A stretch of 64,000 nt of DNA from NCBI RefSeq assembly GCF_036323735.1, contig NC_086021.1, positions 134,816,976-134,880,975 of the forward strand, read 5' to 3'. Position 1 is the stretch's first letter. Each line of letters begins with the position of its first letter. This DNA is from Rattus norvegicus (lineage: Eukaryota; Chordata; Mammalia; Rodentia; Muridae). Both the position numbers and the translations under genes were made by a program. Below the pieces are notes generated by a model, which ran no database searches, was not told the origin of the DNA, and was given only the letters and a program-made list of their open reading frames with translations. Shown here piece after piece: positions 33,030 through 39,635 of this stretch.

Positions 33030-35456
33030 AAGGAAGAGGACACAGGGAGACACGTGAGCATACTGACTGACCAGGAAGGTAACATAAATAAGGAAGGAAG
33101 GGGACACAAGGTGGCCATAGGTGACAAACAGTCGTAGAATATGTCGGCAGAAACAAAAGCTGACCTCAGGATGTGAATAAGAGACAATGAGCTGGACACA
33201 CAGGGGGGATGCAAACACACGGATGACAGGTTATGCCAGGTTATGACATGTTCAAGGTGTGACTGAGGCCTGGTTGACCTACTGTTTTAGAGTAAGACAC
33301 AAGATTCCTGGGAGGAGTTAAAGGAACCCTAACTCATCCTAATCCCTACCCCCGATTTAACAAACAAAGAGCATTGTTTTAAACGTGGCTTCACCGCATA
33401 TTAAGAAGACTTTAGGTAAGCAAACAAGCTATCTGTCTCTATGCTGTATCTGCTTCAACACCGCCCCAAATGGAGGAACGTCACCTGGCTCTGGCTATGG
33501 CTGGTGGAAGAGTCCTTGCCTAGCTCTTCTCCTTGGGTGGGCACGTGCTGAGAGAAAGGGAGAGGGAGGGAGGGAAGGAAAAAGGGAGAAAAGGAGAGAG
33601 GGAGAAAAATGGGAGGAGGGAAGGAGAGAACGCCCAGAGAGTGAGCTGACTTTGCTGTTTCCCAACAGGCGATACAATGCGATTTCAATGTGCACAATAA
33701 GATTTTATAGGCACACAGAAAAAAATAAAAGGAGACTGGGAATATAGAGCCATATAGAATTCTTGCCTGGCATGCACACGCCATGGCACAAGACTTATAC
33801 CACAAAAGTAAACAAAGAGACCCAACAAACAAATGCTTGTCCACAGACAGCAGAAGGAAAAGGCAGTCCAAAAACTTTACAAGGGTATAGTTTACACAAC
33901 TCTCATCCAACACCAAGACAAAACAAAAACGTCAAGAGAGCAGATGTGATGTTTTGTGGGCAAAAATCAAGACATTTGTAAATGTGGATAAGGAAAGGAA
34001 TTGAGAAACTGGAAGCACTGAGGGATAGCTCTTTAAATCCACCACCCATTGTTCTCTGCAGGGGGCGGTATACATCTAACTCAATGGATTGTTACTGAAG
34101 TCAAGAGCACTTCCTGTGCCTGATTTTTCCTCCCACTCACTCAGCCCCTCTGCTCTGCTTCAGTTCTCAGCCTGAAGTGGGCACTTCAGGACTTGTCTCT
34201 TCTTCTTGAGCTGCTCTTGGCTCCTGTGATACCTGTAACTTGGGTTTTTTCCAGTGCCCTCCTCCCACCCGGCCACCTGTTGCTGGTCCTGAATGTACTC
34301 AATACAATGTCTGTCTGGTGTTCCCACCTGGACCCATGGCTTTACGATCCCCGAGATAGAGAAAAACAAATCTACCTCTCAGCCTATGGACCTCTGTCAA
34401 ACTCATCCAGTAGAAACCCTCTCACCTGTGCACCTCACCTCTCCAGGAAGTCACAAGCAACAAATTCAAAATGAAACTATTATTAGAAAACTCTAACTTA
34501 GGCCTACCAGGTCCTGCCTGTTGTCAGTCTCACTAAGTTTAGTTATAATGGTCTAGCTCAGTGGTTCTCAACCTTCCTAATGCTGTGACCCTTTGACACA
34601 GTTCCTCATATTGTGCTGACCCCCCCCACCATAAAATTATTTTCATTGCTACTTCATAACTGTAAATTTGCTACTGTTATGAATCTTTTTTTTTTTTTTT
34701 TGGTTCTTTTTTTCGGAGCTGGAGACCGAACCCAGGGTCTTGCGCTTCCTAGGTAAGCGCTCTACCACTGAGCTAAATCCCCAGCCCCTACTGTTATGAA
34801 TCTTAATGTAAACATCTGTTTTCTGATGATCTTAGGTGAACCCTGTAGAAAGGTCATTTGACACCTCCCCATGGGGACTGTCACCCAAAGGTTGAGAACA
34901 TACAGTGTAGTAATTCCTAGACCAGTTCAGATTCCTTCCTGGCTCGTCCCTTGGACACGATGCTCCGAGCTAGCTCAAAGTCACTATAGCTGAGGATAAC
35001 CTTGAATTTCTGATCCTCCAGTCTCCAACTCAAGTGCCCAGGCTTCTTCGGTTGCGAATTTCTGCATCTGACCAAGGTCTGTCCCAAAGGGAGCCCTCAA
35101 GACTTTTGAATCAGTTCCAAAAGACAGGCACGAGTGCTCAACACAGAACGGTCGACCCTATGCTTCCACAGCTCCCCACACAACGTCCAGTCCAGAACCA
35201 CTCCCCCAACCTTTTCCTCCGTTGGAACCGGGGCGCGGGGAGCATTAGAGCCTGGCCGCCACTGGCAGCTGCACCCTGATTGGCCCAGCGCCCCGCTTTC
35301 CCTCGGCTTGTCTTCCCTTCCCCCTCCACAGCCCCCGGCTGAACCCCGCCGAACACATTCGTCCCTTCTGGACCTGCCCACGCGAGCACCCTTCGGTCCT
35401 GATCCTGACAGCCGCGCCTCGACCCACTCGAGCTCACCTGAGCGTGGGATTTTCAT
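8712..35456 (-). CDS. Ncaph: Condensin I complex subunit H (kleisin), complete coding span, 18 coding exons
   Basis: NCAPH/CAP-H is the gamma-kleisin of condensin I. It closes the SMC2-SMC4 ring and carries NCAPD2 and NCAPG, compacting chromosomes in mitosis. Eighteen exons were traced with GT-AG borders and unbroken phase. They sum to 2199 nt, 732 residues, against 741 from memory for human. The N-terminal part is predicted to bind the SMC2 neck; RRRSRV (Ser67) matches the human Aurora B site region. KKAAKPKKK (about 204-212) is a likely nuclear signal. An acidic run EDDDED lies near 352-357. The central part includes [20 protein letters not shown], and the C-terminal winged helix (about 640-732, with QNLSIPLAFACLLHLANEK) should bind the SMC4 head. 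The ATG at 35454-35456 is followed by MKIPRSEKMNN; this short first exon differs from the human N-terminus I recall. Convergent with Blvra, same strand as Itpripl1. Confidence 0.96.
10012..10555 (+). repeat. B1 SINE split by a solo LTR
   Basis: The left part runs from GGTGATGGTGGTGGTACACA to GGCCAGCCTGGT (10012-10099). The right part resumes at 10487 with CTGGTCTACAGAGCAAATTCC and ACAGCCAGGGCTACAC. The break is exactly at the LTR insertion. Confidence 0.88.
10100..10486 (+). mobile_element. Solo LTR, MaLR/MT-like (family uncertain)
   Basis: This 387-bp unit begins TGTACTGGCTGG and ends ACTAAGACA, with TG...CA ends. It is flanked by a perfect 5-bp duplication CTGGT (10095-10099 and 10487-10491) and has AATAAA about 70 bases before its end. 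These are the marks of a solo LTR. Many copies of this sequence are known in rodents; I think it belongs to the ERVL-MaLR group but cannot confirm. It lies in Ncaph intron 17. Confidence 0.7.
10570..10607. repeat. (TG)n microsatellite
   Basis: About 19 TG repeats in Ncaph intron 17, at the edge of an old minus-strand B3-like SINE that runs to about 10760. Confidence 0.95.
10701..10757. repeat. 29-bp tandem duplication
   Basis: Two adjacent copies of a 29-bp unit starting TCTGTGCTCTTACCCACTAA, at 10701 and 10730, within an old B3-like SINE. Confidence 0.9.
10841..10916 (-). CDS. Ncaph: Ncaph coding exon 17
   Basis: The acceptor is CTCTCTTTCCAG and the donor GTAGGTCATC. It completes an Arg codon, then reads LPPLMAQNLSIPLAF... 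ending LANEK: the core of the C-terminal winged helix. Confidence 0.95.
11285..11376 (-). CDS. Ncaph: Ncaph coding exon 16
   Basis: The acceptor is TTTTTTGGCTAG and the donor GTGGGTGCTG. It encodes ANHTDNGKEEAPEEVADEKK... to KDLQT. This segment is poorly conserved at its start and well conserved from EVADEK. Confidence 0.93.
11500..11625 (-). repeat. B1 SINE (-)
   Basis: Minus-strand B1 landmarks: CTGAAACTCACTATGTGGAC, CAGGCTGGCCTTGAACTTAC, then CACCTGCCTCTGGCATGAGC. Diverged. Confidence 0.82.
12383..12499 (-). CDS. Ncaph: Ncaph coding exon 15
   Basis: The acceptor is ACCTATTTCAG and the donor GTAACAGCAC. It encodes [20 protein letters not shown]...KETDIE, the strongly conserved start of the C-terminal SMC4-binding region. 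Confidence 0.95.
12592..12720 (+). repeat. B1 SINE
   Basis: GGGCACAGTGGCGCACACCT, then AGCCTGGTCTACAGAGTGAG and CAGGACAGCCAGGGCTAC, with an A-rich tail, in Ncaph intron 14. Confidence 0.88.
13018..13566 (-). pseudogene. Rps14-ps: Processed pseudogene of ribosomal protein S14
   Basis: The minus strand carries a near-complete intronless Rps14 mRNA copy: part of the 5' UTR (CTTTCCGGTGG, GGAGTCTGGAGACGACG), ATGGCACCTCGCAAGGGG, the body ([40 protein letters not shown]), the end TRRKGGRRG, a 3' UTR and a poly(A) tract. It is broken by a 4-base loss in codons around 9-11 that shifts the frame and by a second small deletion near the Ala-Leu-Ala-Arg-Ser segment. Substitutions such as GRRGCRL are also present. 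CCTAACTT flanks both ends (13010-13017, 13567-13574). It is antisense to nothing and lies in Ncaph intron 14, in the same orientation as Ncaph, so it is transcribed within the pre-mRNA. Confidence 0.95.
14066..14239 (-). CDS. Ncaph: Ncaph coding exon 14
   Basis: The acceptor is TCCTTGCCCAG and the donor GTAGGGAAGA. It encodes an acidic linker, DADSDYEESDGLFAGPVG..., then the conserved DITTYGESNLVAEPQK. Confidence 0.95.
14593..14660. repeat. (CG)n(CA)n dinucleotide tract
   Basis: About 10 GC repeats run directly into about 24 CA repeats, all alternating purine-pyrimidine, in Ncaph intron 13. This is one of the best Z-DNA-prone sequences possible. Confidence 0.96.
14866..15205 (+). mobile_element. 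MaLR/MT-like LTR (family and left edge uncertain)
   Basis: The unit contains TTAGGAGGTGTGGCC, CACTGGGGGTGGGCTTTCAAG, GCAGGCCAAAATTAAATGTTTG and TATAAGAGTTGCCATGG and ends AATAAAACCCTAACTAAGACA. This end matches that of the 10100-10486 LTR and is typical of a common rodent LTR group. The left edge is not well defined. Confidence 0.55.
15828..16279 (-). mobile_element. MT-like LTR interrupted by an ID element
   Basis: Starts TCTTAGTTAGGGTTTTACTG and continues GTGAACAGACACCATCACCA. It is interrupted by an ID, resumes with CTTATAAGGACAACATTCCA and runs past GGTTCAGTCCATTATCATCA to ACAAGGCCTAATAGTGTCAC. The first bases are the reverse complement of the other LTR ends (ACCCTAACTAAGA), so it is most likely a related LTR on the opposite strand. 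Confidence 0.55.
15881..15987 (-). repeat. ID SINE (-) inside an LTR
   Basis: Minus-strand ID with a long T tail and the GGTTCTTTTTTT linker, flanked by GGCAATTCTT at 15871-15880 and 15988-15997. Confidence 0.97.
16303..16319. repeat. (C)17 homopolymer
   Basis: Seventeen C in a row, 115 bases from Ncaph exon 13 on its intronic 3' side. Length here is likely to vary or be misread. Confidence 0.95.
16435..16545 (-). CDS. Ncaph: Ncaph coding exon 13
   Basis: The acceptor is CTTTATTCTAG and the donor GTAAGGGGAG. It encodes SLKMSQSQKAKTEHYEEI then EDYDYNNPNDTSNYCPGLQ, one of the most conserved NCAPH motifs. Confidence 0.95.
16664..16676. repeat. (G)13 homopolymer
   Basis: Run of 13 G, about 120 bases on the other side of Ncaph exon 13. 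Together with the C run the exon sits between two poly-G/C tracts. Confidence 0.9.
17713..17875 (+). repeat. B1 SINE with A-rich tail
   Basis: AGCCAGGCAGTGGTGGCACA, CAGCCTGGCTTACAGA and GGACAGCCAGGGCTAC, then an A-rich tail, in Ncaph intron 12. Confidence 0.88.
18250..18345 (+). repeat. B1-related SINE fragment
   Basis: CAAGGCGTGGTGGCTCATCC then GTTTGGGAGGTGGAGACAGG and GCTACACAGTGAGTTTCAGG; 3' truncated and diverged. Confidence 0.7.
18393..18494 (+). repeat. ID SINE (+)
   Basis: Full ID with intact Pol III boxes and the CGAAAAAAAGAACCAAAAAA tail type. It is flanked by AGAAACAAAAGCA at 18380-18392 and 18495-18507. Confidence 0.97.
19391..19513 (-). CDS. Ncaph: Ncaph coding exon 12
   Basis: The acceptor is AAACAAATAG and the donor GTAAGATAGT. 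It encodes VATILTKSTLENQNWKATTL then a conserved LVQLHLKPDIR ending. It lies in the part expected to contact NCAPG. Confidence 0.95.
20046..20152 (-). CDS. Ncaph: Ncaph coding exon 11
   Basis: The acceptor is ATTTCTGCAG and the donor GTTTGTGCC, the weakest donor of the gene. It encodes NTASCTENKKKSTKKDFEI, an acidic DDDIDFD run, then QKTK. Confidence 0.93.
20630..20778 (-). CDS. Ncaph: Ncaph coding exon 10
   Basis: The acceptor is TATGTTACAG and the donor GTAAGTCCTT. It encodes EEIVSLGDRDIQTMC... and the highly conserved [20 protein letters not shown]. Confidence 0.96.
20935..21031 (+). repeat. ID SINE (+)
   Basis: Full ID with a few changes (AGCTCAGCGG, AGAGTGCTTG), in Ncaph intron 9. A/T-rich flanks (ATTTTATTTT and ATTTATTTT) may be the target duplication. 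Confidence 0.94.
21230..21370 (+). repeat. B1 SINE
   Basis: GTGGTGGGCGCACACCTTTG-like head, CGGGACGCTGAGGCAGGCAG, then ACAGCCAGGGCTACACAGTG. Another diverged B1 piece lies at about 21540-21630. Confidence 0.8.
22145..22325 (+). repeat. B2 SINE
   Basis: Complete B2 from GGGCTGGAGAGATGGCTCAG to AAATAAACAAATCTTTAAAG, in Ncaph intron 9. Confidence 0.95.
22934..23136 (-). CDS. Ncaph: Ncaph coding exon 9
   Basis: The acceptor is TCCTTGTAG and the donor GTAAGGCCTT. It encodes [20 protein letters not shown] then a strongly acidic stretch (EVEDDDEDVPDGP) and EEFRSWKE. Confidence 0.95.
23827..23918 (-). CDS. Ncaph: Ncaph coding exon 8
   Basis: The acceptor is CTGTCCCCACAG and the donor GTGCGGTCAG. 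It encodes PLQQCAEDRQLCPSLAGFQF then TKWDSETHNE. Confidence 0.95.
24345..24443 (+). repeat. B2 SINE fragment
   Basis: Holds only AACACTGACTGCTCTTCCAG to CATCTGTAATGGGATC; both ends are lost. In Ncaph intron 7. Confidence 0.88.
24956..25145 (-). CDS. Ncaph: Ncaph coding exon 7
   Basis: The acceptor is CCTCCCATGCAG and the donor GTGAGTAAGG. It encodes VDPMFQKTAASFDECSTAGV then LSTLHCQDYRSELLFPSD, a signature of the family. Confidence 0.96.
26281..26405 (-). CDS. Ncaph: Ncaph coding exon 6
   Basis: The acceptor is CACCCCTTCAG and the donor GTGAGGACGT. It encodes GSAVETERTKKAAKPKKKQS, a probable nuclear localisation signal, then RTIEQNLSNINVSEADGKC. Confidence 0.95.
27016..27154 (-). CDS. Ncaph: Ncaph coding exon 5
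   Basis: The acceptor is TTTTGAACTAG and the donor GTACACAGGC. It encodes [20 protein letters not shown] then HADVYRVLGGLGKD, highly conserved, with a variable end. Confidence 0.95.
27337..27692. repeat. 50-bp minisatellite, about 6.5 copies
   Basis: Direct repeats of a 50-bp unit built of GAATGCAAGTGTGTGAATGG, TACTGTCTCACAGAGGCTCC and TGTGTGTGCA, starting at 27371, 27421, 27471, 27521, 27571 and 27621, with a partial first unit and a degenerate last one. Copies differ by one to three bases. It lies in Ncaph intron 4, 63 bases from exon 4. Because 50 is not a multiple of 3, several frames stay open, but no coding role is implied. Confidence 0.97.
27755..27847 (-). CDS. Ncaph: Ncaph coding exon 4
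   Basis: The acceptor is TTCTCCCCTAG and the donor GTAAGGAGAA. It encodes [20 protein letters not shown] then KQKDTEPTNFK, part of the N-terminal SMC2-binding helical domain. Confidence 0.96.
28503..28785 (+). repeat. B1 SINE with very long A-rich tail
   Basis: Body at 28505-28640 (CTGGCACAGTGGAGCACACC, CAGCCTGGTCTACAAAGTGA, CAGTCAGGGCTACACAGAAA) followed by about 145 bases of (CAAA)n-type tail. The tail reaches to about 6 bases from the Ncaph exon 3 donor on the opposite strand. Confidence 0.9.
28791..28881 (-). CDS. Ncaph: Ncaph coding exon 3
   Basis: The acceptor is CTTTCGTTTAG and the donor GTGAGTATTT. It encodes NIDVSAPIPKFTNTQITEHY then STCIKLSTEN. The intron just after the donor is very U-rich because it is the tail of an opposite-strand B1. 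Confidence 0.95.
28965..29041. repeat. (CG)(CA)n(GA)n compound microsatellite
   Basis: Short CG run, about 11 CA and about 22 GA repeats, in Ncaph intron 2, about 110 bases from exon 2. Confidence 0.95.
29153..29390 (-). CDS. Ncaph: Ncaph coding exon 2
   Basis: The acceptor is GTTCTGTTACCAG and the donor GTGCATGCAA. It begins EKMNNSSLKTRGQQD and contains PSERV, TPVLEDFPQNDDEKER, RRRSRV and FSTDS. The second in-frame ATG (Met9) lies at its start and could serve if exon 1 were skipped. Confidence 0.95.
29934..29985. repeat. (CA)n microsatellite
   Basis: About 26 CA repeats in Ncaph intron 1. Confidence 0.96.
31557..31750 (-). repeat. B2 SINE (-)
   Basis: Complete minus-strand B2 from poly(T) to ATCTCTCCAGCCC, flanked by AGCTTCTCGTCTTCTT copies. 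Confidence 0.96.
32825..33027 (+). repeat. B2 SINE with 27-base A tail
   Basis: Complete B2 ending in a long pure A tail. The flanks GGAAGAGGA (32815-32823) and GGAAGAGGAC (about 33033) form the target duplication. The long pure tail suggests a young copy. Confidence 0.95.
34559..34907 (+). mobile_element. URR1-like hAT-Charlie MITE, split by an ID
   Basis: Left end CAGTGGTTCTCAACCTTCCT; right end AAAGGTTGAGAACATACAGTG, the inverted terminal repeat. The interior CATTGCTACTTCATAACTGT is the rodent URR1 signature. An ID is inserted at CTACTGTTATGAATCTT. Confidence 0.82.
34688..34788 (-). repeat. ID SINE (-) nested in URR1
   Basis: Minus-strand ID flanked by a perfect 16-bp duplication TACTGTTATGAATCTT (34672-34687 and 34789-34804). 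Confidence 0.97.
35438..35456 (-). CDS. Ncaph: Ncaph coding exon 1 (19 coding nt)
   Basis: ATG at 35454-35456 followed by KIPRS, ending at donor GTGAGCTCGA. Joined to exon 2 the frame continues S-E-K-M-N-N. It lies in the GC-rich promoter. The upstream sequence in this frame has no ATG, so this is the first possible start. Confidence 0.88.
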
Positions 35457-35620
35457 CTTGCTCTCCACGTCTCCGTAGTTAAGTTTTAAATCGTGAGCGC
35501 CAAGCGCGGTAACTGCCGCGTGACGCCCCTGGGGGAGTGGCCTTTGGTGCGCCTGCGCAGACCGCCCAGGCGGCTGATTAAAAACTGTGCCGGCGGGAAG
35601 TCCTTCATTGAAGTCTAAGC
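35457..35620 (-). promoter_or_regulatory. Ncaph promoter and 5' UTR, CpG-rich, cell-cycle-type
   Basis: No TATA box is seen. On the Ncaph strand an E2F-like GCGCTTGGCGC (35497-35507) is followed after 6 bases by TTTAAA (35485-35490), a CHR-like element, about 30-50 bases upstream of the ATG. An NRF-1-like TGCGCAGGCGCA lies at 35548-35559. E2F/CDE plus CHR modules are known to place G2/M genes under DREAM and B-MYB control, which fits a condensin gene. The exact start site cannot be read from sequence. Confidence 0.7.
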
Positions 35621-37264
35621 AAGTGAGCTTAGCTGCAGCGGTGACCTAGCTGATGACGTTTGGAAACGCTGGCGGCCGAGCGCTGGGCGCCGAGTAGGAT
35701 GTGTAGATCTGGGCGGGCAAAGGCTGTACTTTCCTAGAATCTGGATTGTAATGGGGAGGCAGGTTTCTGAGGGATGGAGGTTCATTGTCTTAAAAGACAT
35801 GTTCTTTGTGGGTAGAAAACGGTATCCTTCTTGAAGTTCCAGGCAAGCAAGAAGGAACGTAAAGCATTGTGTATGCATGTGTACACTCCACCCAGAGTAT
35901 TGTGTATGTATACATCCCAAGAGCATTGTGTGTGCATGTGTGTACACACACCCCAGAGCCTTGTGTTGACACGTGTGGGCGCCCAGTACAGTTCATATAC
36001 GTGTATACACTTCCAGAGAGCTTTCTGTCTGCATGTATGTGTACACGTCCATACACACACATATCAGAGCATTGTGTGAGCATGTGTATCTGCACCAAAG
36101 CATACATCTACACACATGCATGTACATACATTTGAAAACGAAGCTTTTGTCCAGATTCTTGTAAAAGGCTTTTTGGAGGCCAGCTGCCTACCACCCTTTT
36201 TTAAACGGAGGCCTGGGGTGTAGCTGTTTAACATCCTTTACACCATTTGCCTGCCTGCTTACTGTCATCGGTGCCCCTCATTTGGGAAACCAAAGCTCTG
36301 CCCTTTGTTGAAAGCTAATTTTAAAAAAAATTTCATTTGATGTGAATGAGTGTTTTACCTGAGTATGTGTGCATTTACTACATGCATGGCTGGTACCCAA
36401 GAAGACCGGAAAAGGCTGTCAGATCCCCTGGGATTGGAGTGACAGATGTTTGTGAGCCACCATGTGGGTGCTGGGAATGAAACCCAGGTCTCCTGCAAGA
36501 GCAACAAGTACTCTGGACCAACAAGCTACTTCTCTAACTCCCAAAAGCTTCTCTTGAAAGCTATTTAGTTTTTGCATGGATTTGCAAAACTACTTTGGAA
36601 TGAGGCAGCCTGGTGTACCGGCCCCAGACCTTAGCAGCACTGACTCCATGACAATTTGGACTGTTAAACTCATCGTGGAGGTAGGAGCACCTGCCAAAGG
36701 GAAACAAAGACAGAATCTATCAAAGTCTCTAAATGTTCTAACCTTGCTTTTTAGCCTCTGTAGTTCCACTTCTCGCTAACAGTTCTCGTTAACTGAAGTG
36801 TGTCAACCCAGAACATGGTTTTGTTCTTAAAAGTTCACCATGAGAAAGGCTCAGGGCTACACTGGATCCTGAACACACAGTATAGGGCATCAGTCAGCTA
36901 ACAAAGACCCACCTCCAAGCAGCCCTCTCTGGCGGACACCCCACAGCAGTAGATTATGGGAGAAAAGATTGGTGTTCCTCACCTTCCTGAATGCTCCTGT
37001 CAGCCACCAAGGACTGGACTTATCCCTTACTGAGCTTTTTGCCTCTGGGGAAAAAAAAAATCTCTGTTGGTCCCTCACCTTTTTCATCCACATTACCTGC
37101 TAGACTATGATCCCCTTCCCAGTGAGCCCAGAGTGGCATTTGCCAAGTGTAAATCTGACCTCACTCCCACTTGTCTGCTTACCACAGCCAGAACTCTAAA
37201 ACCCCTTCAAAGATTCCATTGTTCTGGGAACTTCCAAAGGGACCTACAGTAACTTAGAGTCTTT

Positions 37265-37267
<3 letters not shown>

Positions 37268-37318
<51 letters not shown>

Positions 37319-37324
37319 TCTTAA

Positions 37325-37397
<73 letters not shown>
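37268..37397. repeat. (CT)n-(CT)n-(CA)n compound tract
   Basis: Two CT runs (37268-37315 and 37328-37355) separated by CCTTCTTAACA, then about 21 CA. Mirror-symmetric pyrimidine runs of this length can form triplex DNA and the CA part Z-DNA. Confidence 0.96.
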
Positions 37398-37401
<4 letters not shown>

Positions 37402-39529
37402 GGGGGTGGGGGGTCTCTTCAGCCTTGTTTTGAGCTTGTCACCTCCTTCCTCCACCCATTGGGCCTCTCTTCAGACTTGTCTTCGTCCTGCCTGCTCCTA
37501 GCACAGTTTTCTGTATGCACGCCCTCTTACACTTAGAAATCTCTCCATCTTTATCTTCCTCCAGTTAGCTCCAGTCAGGCTTTGGCTCCTACTAGTTCCC
37601 CAGGAAAGCATTCCTGGAATTACTGAAGGCTTCTTATTGGAGATTTTGATGCTCAAACTCAGAGCAACCAGCATTGGAGGAGTTGTGGGTGGCTCTGAAT
37701 AAGAGGCCCTGAAGAACTGGGTTGGAACCTCTGACAAAGGAAAGATGCTAAGTGACCCACGGGCTGAAGCTGGAGGCTATGCTGGGACAATAATGAGCCT
37801 CCTAAGCTGACTGCTTGGCTCTGGGCCAGCTCCATGCCCAGTGTCTATAGGCCAATCGTGCCCAGGCAGGCCTTTCACTTCCTACTCTGAATGCCTCCTT
37901 TGTTTTGGAGTTATGGCTTCGAAGGATGCCAAAAGATTAAGTGATTTATCACTAGCATCAGAGGCATGTGAAACTCAGTTCCTCTGTTGGTACAGAAGTG
38001 AAGTACCCGGCCCCTCCCCCACTTATAGGCTGCCAGAAGACAGTATACCAGATTCTACTTCCCTAAAATCCAAGAGAACAACCTTAGTTTGGGTGAGGAA
38101 CAACAGTTACCAATTGGCCAAACAAGCAACCTTTGGCTATAGATTTCCCGGCTTTTGCCATAACAGCTTCTGATTTAAATCAAGTTACTGACACCAAAAG
38201 GAATTGCTGTTAAAGTGACTTTTCAATTTCCTGGCCCTGTGGTGGTACATGCCTTTAGTTCAAGTGCTCCTCACTCGTGTGAGGAATCAAAATGCCAATG
38301 CACATAAAATAAAAATAAATAAATCCCTTTAAATATAAATATATAGATATAGATAATCCCAGCATTCCTGAGGCAGAGGCAGGTGGATCTTTGGGTTCAA
38401 GCCCAACCTGGTGTACAGTGTGAGTTCCAGGACAGCCAGAACTGCACAGAGAGACCCTGTATCGAAAAACTGAAAAGAAAAAGAGAAAACGAAAAAAGGA
38501 AATTGCTTTACATTCTTTTCTCTTTATTTCTGTATGTAGTAGAAATTGGCCATCTCCTAAATCCTGGGCTGTGGACTAGCAATTTTAGAACTTTCAAACA
38601 ATAACATACCACCCTGATCTTAAATCAATACAACACACTTGCTTTGCAGAGCTATTGGACCGGTTAATCTTGTTTCATTCCAAAGCCCACAGCGAAAGGT
38701 TGCTAGGCGGGAACCTTATTCCAGGTGCAGCCACTTACAAGGTATGTGACCACAGGAAGGCTGCACCTCAGTCTCTCATGTGCACAATATGGAGCCTGTG
38801 TGATGTGACGGGCTATCACAGACGGACAGTCAGTTCCTACTGAGAACAGCAGTGCTTGCACCACTCAGAGAACTCTACTCCCATGGCTGGAACTGCTGCT
38901 GCCTCCTGAGGGCTTGCCAGGTTCCGTATCAGAATCAAGTTTAGCTTATCTGGAGAGGTTCCCCACTTACTTGTTAAGAATATCCCCAGTGCACTACAGT
39001 TCTGTTCTCTCCATTACTCACCCCCGACCCACACGCACACCTTCTGCCCCACCCAAACTTTGCTGACTATTCCCTTTGTAGCCTTCCCCCCAACTCATAA
39101 TTTCGAGTTTCCTTTCTTGTCTGTCAGAGGAGAAACAACCCTGCAATCATGGCACCTCCATCCTGCCCTAGCAGATTCCTACAGCGCAGCATTTGCTGTT
39201 ACTAAGAGCTTTTAATTTAGTTGAAATCTGGGTTTAGGCACCTTGGAAATTAATAACTTAGACGTTCCTTAACTTATGACTTTTTTTTTCCTGGCCAGTG
39301 GCCATGCCACTGGCAACCGCAGGGCAGACTGGTTCAAGGTGCATTGAGAAACATCAGGATACACCAGCTAGAGCCGTCAGAGCCACAAGAACTTATTGGG
39401 AAAGGTATGTACCAGTGTGGTTAGTGAACAGATTCTAGTTCACACAGACAACAGCCTCCTTTTTTTTTTTTTTTTTTATTGGAGTTAATATAGAAGCAGA
39501 CAGTTTTCTAAAAAGTCTACAGACACCTT

Positions 39530-39635
39530 TTTTTTTTTTTTTTTTTTTTGGTTCTTTTTTTCGGAGCTGGGGACCGAACCCAGGGCCTTGCGCTTCCCAG
39601 GCAAGCGCTCTACCACTGAGCTAAATCCCCAACCC
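39530..39635 (-). repeat. ID SINE (-)
   Basis: Minus-strand ID flanked by CTACAGACACCTT at 39517-39529 and 39636-39648. Confidence 0.97.

Larger units (their letters stand above)
29391..35437 (-). other. Ncaph intron 1 (6 kb)
   Basis: The largest intron. It holds the CA tract, B1 pieces (about 30375-30540 and 30690-30800), two full B2s, a URR1 with a nested ID, and a purine-rich stretch near 33545-33625. No further exon or RNA gene was recognised. Confidence 0.8.
35220..35720. promoter_or_regulatory. CpG-island-like segment around Ncaph exon 1
   Basis: This segment is clearly richer in GC and CG dinucleotides than its surroundings and spans the first exon and the start of intron 1. ATTGG (an inverted CCAAT box) is at about 35278. 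CpG islands of this kind often fire in both directions. Confidence 0.65.

Noticed and set aside
35097..35437. Continuation of the Ncaph exon 1 frame as a long N-terminal exon
   Set aside because: A strong donor GTGAGCTCGA follows 19 coding bases, and joining to exon 2 restores the known NCAPH frame. The downstream frame is GC-rich intron.
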